DNA from: Candidatus Bipolaricaulota bacterium
Lineage (GTDB): Bacteria > Bipolaricaulota > Bipolaricaulia > RBG-16-55-9
Assembly (NCBI GenBank): GCA_018609825.1
Contig: JAHEOA010000210.1
Span: 1 to 7,849 of the forward strand
DNA length: 7,849 bases
Direction: 5' to 3'
Below, piece by piece: positions 5,390-7,849 of the stretch; within the stretch, counting starts at the first letter, position 1, and each line of letters begins with the position of its first letter. A model generated the notes under the pieces. The model worked only from the letters and a program-made list of their open reading frames with translations. It was not told the DNA's origin and ran no database searches. Both the position numbers and the translations under genes were made by a program.

Positions 5390-5605
5390 ATGAAAGTACT
5401 GAATATCGTCGCGCTATTGTTGATCATCGTGGGCGCGCTCAACTGGGGTCTGGTCGGCCTCTTCGGCTTCGACCTCGTGGCGGCCATCTTCGGCGGCGGC
5501 GAGGTCGCCGACCGCTCAACGTTGAGCTCGATCATCTACATTCTCGTCGCCGTCGCGGGCATCTACGGGCTCTCGTTCTTCGGCCGGCTTTCCGAAGAGG
5601 GTTGA
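5390..5605 (+). CDS. DUF378 family small membrane protein
   Basis: The 71-residue protein has two membrane helices: residues about 3-27 (LNIVALLLIIVGALNWGLVGL, the hallmark ALNWGLVG of DUF378) and about 46-65 (SSIIYILVAVAGIYGLSFF). Between them is a short FDLVAAIFGGG loop. DUF378 proteins such as Bacillus YuzA are 60-80 residues with no known activity. An excellent AAAGGAGG site (5377-5384) five bases before the ATG predicts high expression. It diverges from the B12-binding regulator and shares its promoter region, making it a likely direct target. The next open frame can begin with a TTG overlapping its stop codon. Confidence 0.88.
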   Translation: MKVLNIVALLLIIVGALNWGLVGLFGFDLVAAIFGGGEVADRSTLSSIIYILVAVAGIYGLSFFGRLSEEG

Positions 5606-6294
5606 GCTCCGTCCGCCCTGCTCAAGCACCCGTTCTGAGCACGACGATCGCGATTGCCATTCTCGGCCTATGGGCTCCGGACACGTGGGCCCATAGGCCG
5701 GTTTTCTCGTCGCCGCCTGAGCACACGCGTGCCGGGGCGGCCCTCGCGTTGCCCGACATCGACATCTCGCGGGCCGTCTATCGCAGGGCGCTCCACGCGG
5801 AGCCCTTCTGGCTCAGCTTTCGTGGGCGTTCTGATGCTACCCTGCGGTTGCAATTGGGGGTGCCGCGCATCGAACGCCTGTCGGCCTATCGCCCGACGCT
5901 GATCCTGCGAGGCCCTGGGTTGCCGAGCCCCGATCCGTTGCCGCTCTCGCTTGATCTCTCGGAACGCCAGGGGGCCCGAGTGTTCCGCACCGCGGACGTG
6001 GACAGCCCGCGCACGTTCCACGAACGGATCACGGGCACGTCGTCGTGGGTGCTGTTGGAGACGTCCGTCCGCCTGCCCGAGGCGGGGCGCTACGCTCTCA
6101 TTGTCCACTCCGCGGATCCCGGCCGCTACTGGGTCTCCGTCGGCAGCCGCGAGGCGTTCGGGCTTGCCGATATGGCCAAACTGCCCGCCTGGACGGAGCG
6201 GGTCAGGGCCTTCCATGAGGTCGACGGATGGCCGGGTGGAGGACGGGCGGCACCATCGCCCTCGCCTTGCTGGCGATGGGCGGAATCTGGATAG
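5602..6294 (+). CDS. Exported protein of unknown function, apparently frameshifted near its C-terminus
   Basis: I cannot assign a named family. The frame has no ATG or GTG start; TTG 5602 overlaps the DUF378 stop (TTGA), suggesting coupled translation. From there a signal peptide is plausible: Arg5, hydrophobic LSTTIAIAILGLWA and a TWA-H cleavage site near residue 30. The mature part starts HRPVFSS and continues with LPDIDISRAVYRRAL, FWLSFRG, LGVPRIERLSAYRPTLILRGPGLP, and ends EAGRYALIVHSADPGRYWVSVG then REAFGLADMAKLPAW. Alternating strand-like segments suggest an extracytoplasmic beta-sandwich. The frame stops at TAG 6292-6294 after a proline/serine-rich tail. A good membrane helix (TIALALLAMGGIWIGV) instead sits in the next frame, ending at TGA 6309-6311, which overlaps the next gene's ATG. 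I infer the ancestral protein had this anchor and lost frame between about 6219 and 6250. CTG 5635 is another possible start. Confidence 0.6.
   Translation: MSSVRPAQAPVLSTTIAIAILGLWAPDTWAHRPVFSSPPEHTRAGAALALPDIDISRAVYRRALHAEPFWLSFRGRSDATLRLQLGVPRIERLSAYRPTLILRGPGLPSPDPLPLSLDLSERQGARVFRTADVDSPRTFHERITGTSSWVLLETSVRLPEAGRYALIVHSADPGRYWVSVGSREAFGLADMAKLPAWTERVRAFHEVDGWPGGGRAAPSPSPCWRWAESG
5664..5705 (+). terminator. Intrinsic-terminator-like hairpin downstream of DUF378, inside the next gene's 5' end
   Basis: CGGCCTATGGGC (5664-5675) pairs perfectly with GCCCATAGGCCG (5689-5700) around a 13-nt loop, followed by GTTTTCT. It lies 58 bp after the DUF378 stop, as expected for a terminator. It also overlaps codons of the predicted signal peptide of the following gene, so it could act as an attenuator that lets only part of the transcription reach the downstream genes. 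Confidence 0.65.
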
Positions 6295-6311
6295 GAGTGC
6301 GATCCCTATGA
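6228..6311 (+). CDS. Possible 27-residue membrane peptide, or the displaced C-terminal anchor of the exported protein
   Basis: This frame reads MAGWRTGG, then a hydrophobic helix TIALALLAMGGIWIGV, then RSL and TGA. GAGG at 6217-6220 lies seven bases before the ATG, so independent translation is possible. The TGA overlaps the epimerase-like ATG (ATGA at 6308-6311), the usual sign of coupled translation. An in-frame TGA at 6216-6218 shows this frame does not extend further left. It is either the original C-terminal anchor of the preceding gene after an indel or a small overlapping membrane protein. I slightly favour the first. Confidence 0.4.
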   Translation: MAGWRTGGTIALALLAMGGIWIGVRSL

Positions 6312-7225
6312 AAGTTCTCATCACAGGCGCAACCGGCTTCATCGGATCTCGGCTGTGCGAAGCGTTCGTCGCAGACGGGCATGAGCCCGTTGCGCTCAGC
6401 CGAAACCCTCAAGGCGCTCGACGGCGCGTCTCCGCCCTCTCGGATGCCTACGCCTGGTCGCCCATGGACGGACCCCCGCCGTTCGAGGCGTTCGACGGCG
6501 TTGACGCCGTCGTCCACCTGGCGGGCGAGAGCGTCTCCGGTCGGTGGACGCCGGAGAAGAAGCGGGCCATTCGCGAGAGTCGCGTCCAGGGGACGCGCCA
6601 CCTCGTCGACGCGCTCGAGCAACGCGACGCCAAGCCGAGCGTGCTCGTCTCGGCCAGCGCCATCGGCGTCTACGGCGACCGCGGCGACCAGGAGTTGACC
6701 GAGGACGCCGAGCCGGGAACGGACTTTTTGGCCCAAGTGTGCGTTGACTGGGAGCGCGAAGCCCAGCGGGCCGAGGAGCTCGGCGTTCGCGTCGTCAACC
6801 CGCGTATCGGCATCGTCTTGGGCCCGGACGGCGGCGCGCTCCAGGCGATGCTCACGCCCTTCAAGCTCGGCGTCGGCGGCCCCTTGGGCTCAGGACGACA
6901 GTGGTGGGCCTGGGTCCACCACGACGACGTCGTGGGGATCATCCAGCACGCCGTTCAGAACGACGATTTCCAGGGGCCCGTCAACGCCACGGCCCCCACC
7001 CCCGCGCGCCAGCGCGCGTTCGCCAAGGTCCTGGGGCGGGTCCTCGGACGGCCGGCGTTCATGCCGGCGCCGGCGTTCGCGCTGAAGCTGCTCTTGGGCG
7101 AGTTTTCCCAAGAGCTTCTCGGCAGTAAGCGAGTGCTGCCCGAGCGCGCCCAGCAAGCGGGGTACGCTTTCGGGTATCCCGAGCTGGAGCCAGCGCTGCG
7201 GGCGATCCTGGAAGGCGAGCGATAG
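6308..7225 (+). CDS. TIGR01777 family NAD(P)-binding epimerase-like protein (SDR superfamily, DUF1731 C-terminus)
   Basis: The 305-residue protein opens with the Rossmann nucleotide-binding loop TGATGFIG (residues 6-13). It then has the family landmarks VVHLAGESVSGRW (68-80), the RESRVQGTRHLVDAL helix (89-103), SASAIGVYG (115-123) in place of a classical SDR YxxxK site, PRIGIVLGPDGGAL (165-178) and WAWVHHDD (200-207). The C-terminal DUF1731 region spans about 250-298 (PERAQQAGYAFGYPEL). Length is normal. The physiological substrate of this family (YfcH/SDR39U1) is not settled. The ATG at 6308 has AGGAG at 6293-6297 with ten bases between, and overlaps a stop codon of the upstream frame as ATGA. 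Only two bases separate its stop from the SRPBCC gene, so the two are co-transcribed and probably act together, as in proteins where the two domains are fused. Confidence 0.92.
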   Translation: MKVLITGATGFIGSRLCEAFVADGHEPVALSRNPQGARRRVSALSDAYAWSPMDGPPPFEAFDGVDAVVHLAGESVSGRWTPEKKRAIRESRVQGTRHLVDALEQRDAKPSVLVSASAIGVYGDRGDQELTEDAEPGTDFLAQVCVDWEREAQRAEELGVRVVNPRIGIVLGPDGGALQAMLTPFKLGVGGPLGSGRQWWAWVHHDDVVGIIQHAVQNDDFQGPVNATAPTPARQRAFAKVLGRVLGRPAFMPAPAFALKLLLGEFSQELLGSKRVLPERAQQAGYAFGYPELEPALRAILEGER

Positions 7226-7227
7226 CC

Positions 7228-7698
7228 GTGCCGAGGTTTGAGGCCAAGGTCTGGCTTCCCCAGCCGCCGGACGCGATCTTCCCCTTCTTCGCCGACGCGG
7301 GCAACCTGGAGATCCTGACGCCGCCGTGGCTCAGCTTCCAGGTGCTTTCGCCCGAGCCGATCGCAATCGAGGAGGGGACAACGATCCACTATAAACTTCG
7401 CTTCCGTGGCATCCCCTTGCGTTGGGACAGCGAGATCACGGCGTGGGAGCCGCCCCATCGCTTCGTCGACGAGCAACGCCGCGGGCCTTATCGCGAGTGG
7501 ATCCATGAGCACACGTTCGAGCCCCAGGATGGGGGCACGCTGGCCCGCGACGTCGTCCAGTATGCCGTTCCCGGCGGCGCGCTCGTCGATCGGTTGATCG
7601 TCCGCCGCGACGTCGAGCGCATCTTCCATTTCCGTCAACAAAAGCTCGACGAGCTGTTCGGGAAGCCCGAGGCGACAAGACCCTCCTCGTCGAGATAA
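7228..7698 (+). CDS. SRPBCC (START/Bet v1-like) ligand-binding protein
   Basis: The 156-residue protein has the SRPBCC (cyclase/dehydrase-like) fold signature: an N-terminal strand-helix KVWLPQPPDAIFPFFADAGNLEILTP, a strand pair LSFQVLSPEP and IEEGTTIHYKLRFRG, then the IPLRWDSEITAWEPPHRFVDEQ element, HTFEP and a long C-terminal helix around VERIFHFRQQKLDELF. These domains hold a hydrophobic ligand in a deep pocket; no catalytic residue is evident and the ligand is unknown. The GTG start at 7228 is two bases after the epimerase-like stop, with GGAAGG at 7210-7215 as a rather distant ribosome site; no ATG lies nearby in frame. Neighbourhood or fusion with TIGR01777 proteins is common, which supports a joint function. 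Confidence 0.85.
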   Translation: MPRFEAKVWLPQPPDAIFPFFADAGNLEILTPPWLSFQVLSPEPIAIEEGTTIHYKLRFRGIPLRWDSEITAWEPPHRFVDEQRRGPYREWIHEHTFEPQDGGTLARDVVQYAVPGGALVDRLIVRRDVERIFHFRQQKLDELFGKPEATRPSSSR

Positions 7699-7787
7699 GG
7701 GCCCCTGCACAGTGCCATCGCCACGTCCCTTCCCCTCACGGAGCTCATCCCCGGAAGTGGTTTGGATGAAGAGGCCGCTCCATTCGA

Positions 7788-7816
7788 TTGCCCTTGGGAC
7801 ATTTGGCTGTTATAAA
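7788..7816 (+). promoter_or_regulatory. Candidate promoter reading out of the window
   Basis: TTGCCC (7788-7793) and TATAAA (7811-7816) are separated by 17 bp in the 151-bp spacer after the SRPBCC gene. The -10 context GGCTGTTATAAACGG shares the TGTTATA core with the palindrome over the DUF523-DUF1722 -10. A gene starting just beyond the right edge is expected. The rest of 7699-7849 shows no gene. Confidence 0.4.
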
Positions 7817-7849
7817 CGGACGCGCTCAGGGGGCCTCGTGTGACTGAAC

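Noticed and set aside
7699..7838. GGGCCCCTG with CAGGGGGCC as a long inverted repeat flanking the right spacer
   Set aside because: The arms need a bulge and are about 120 bp apart; not better than chance in GC-rich DNA.

Overview
The window is GC-rich, bacterial DNA with compact genes, strong Shine-Dalgarno sites (GGGGAGGA, AAAGGAGG) and sigma70-like promoters. A signal-peptide protein and an MscS channel fit a free-living, probably aquatic or osmotically stressed Gram-negative bacterium. I cannot place it more precisely from sequence alone.

Left third. The window opens inside a gene of near-identical 126-bp (42-residue) YWTD repeats that runs in from the left and stops at 399. A 19-bp stem-loop (441-498) follows, then a C-terminal remnant of an HtpX/M48 membrane protease with a frameshift (505-754), then about 380 bp without a recognisable gene. 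On the minus strand lies a probable two-gene unit, an MscS-type mechanosensitive channel followed by a DUF4126 membrane protein, driven from a perfect TATAAT box in the divergent spacer before cbiX.

Middle. On the plus strand are cbiX (small cobalto/ferrochelatase) and, from its own promoter, a DUF523-DUF1722 fusion. A perfect 6-3-6 palindrome covers that promoter's -10. A strong 12-bp hairpin separates this gene from a convergent minus-strand gene. That gene encodes the most interesting protein here: an N-terminal cobalamin-binding module with the Wx9EH signature of CarH/LitR photoreceptors, joined to a C-terminal Cro/CI-type (XRE) DNA-binding domain. CarH/LitR instead carry an N-terminal MerR domain.

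Right third. Diverging from the regulator across an AT-rich promoter region are a DUF378 small membrane protein, an unrecognised exported protein (apparently frameshifted before its C-terminal membrane anchor, with a terminator-like hairpin inside its signal-peptide codons), a TIGR01777 NAD(P)-binding epimerase-like protein and an SRPBCC-fold protein. These genes are tightly packed or overlap. A candidate promoter near the right edge points out of the window.

Interpretation. DUF1722 (E. coli ybgA lies beside the photolyase gene phr), TIGR01777, SRPBCC and a B12-dependent regulator are recurrent partners in light and UV response loci. I infer a B12/light-controlled stress module, possibly continuing into a photolyase to the right. 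The sequence supports the families and the operator-like sites; the regulatory circuit is inference.
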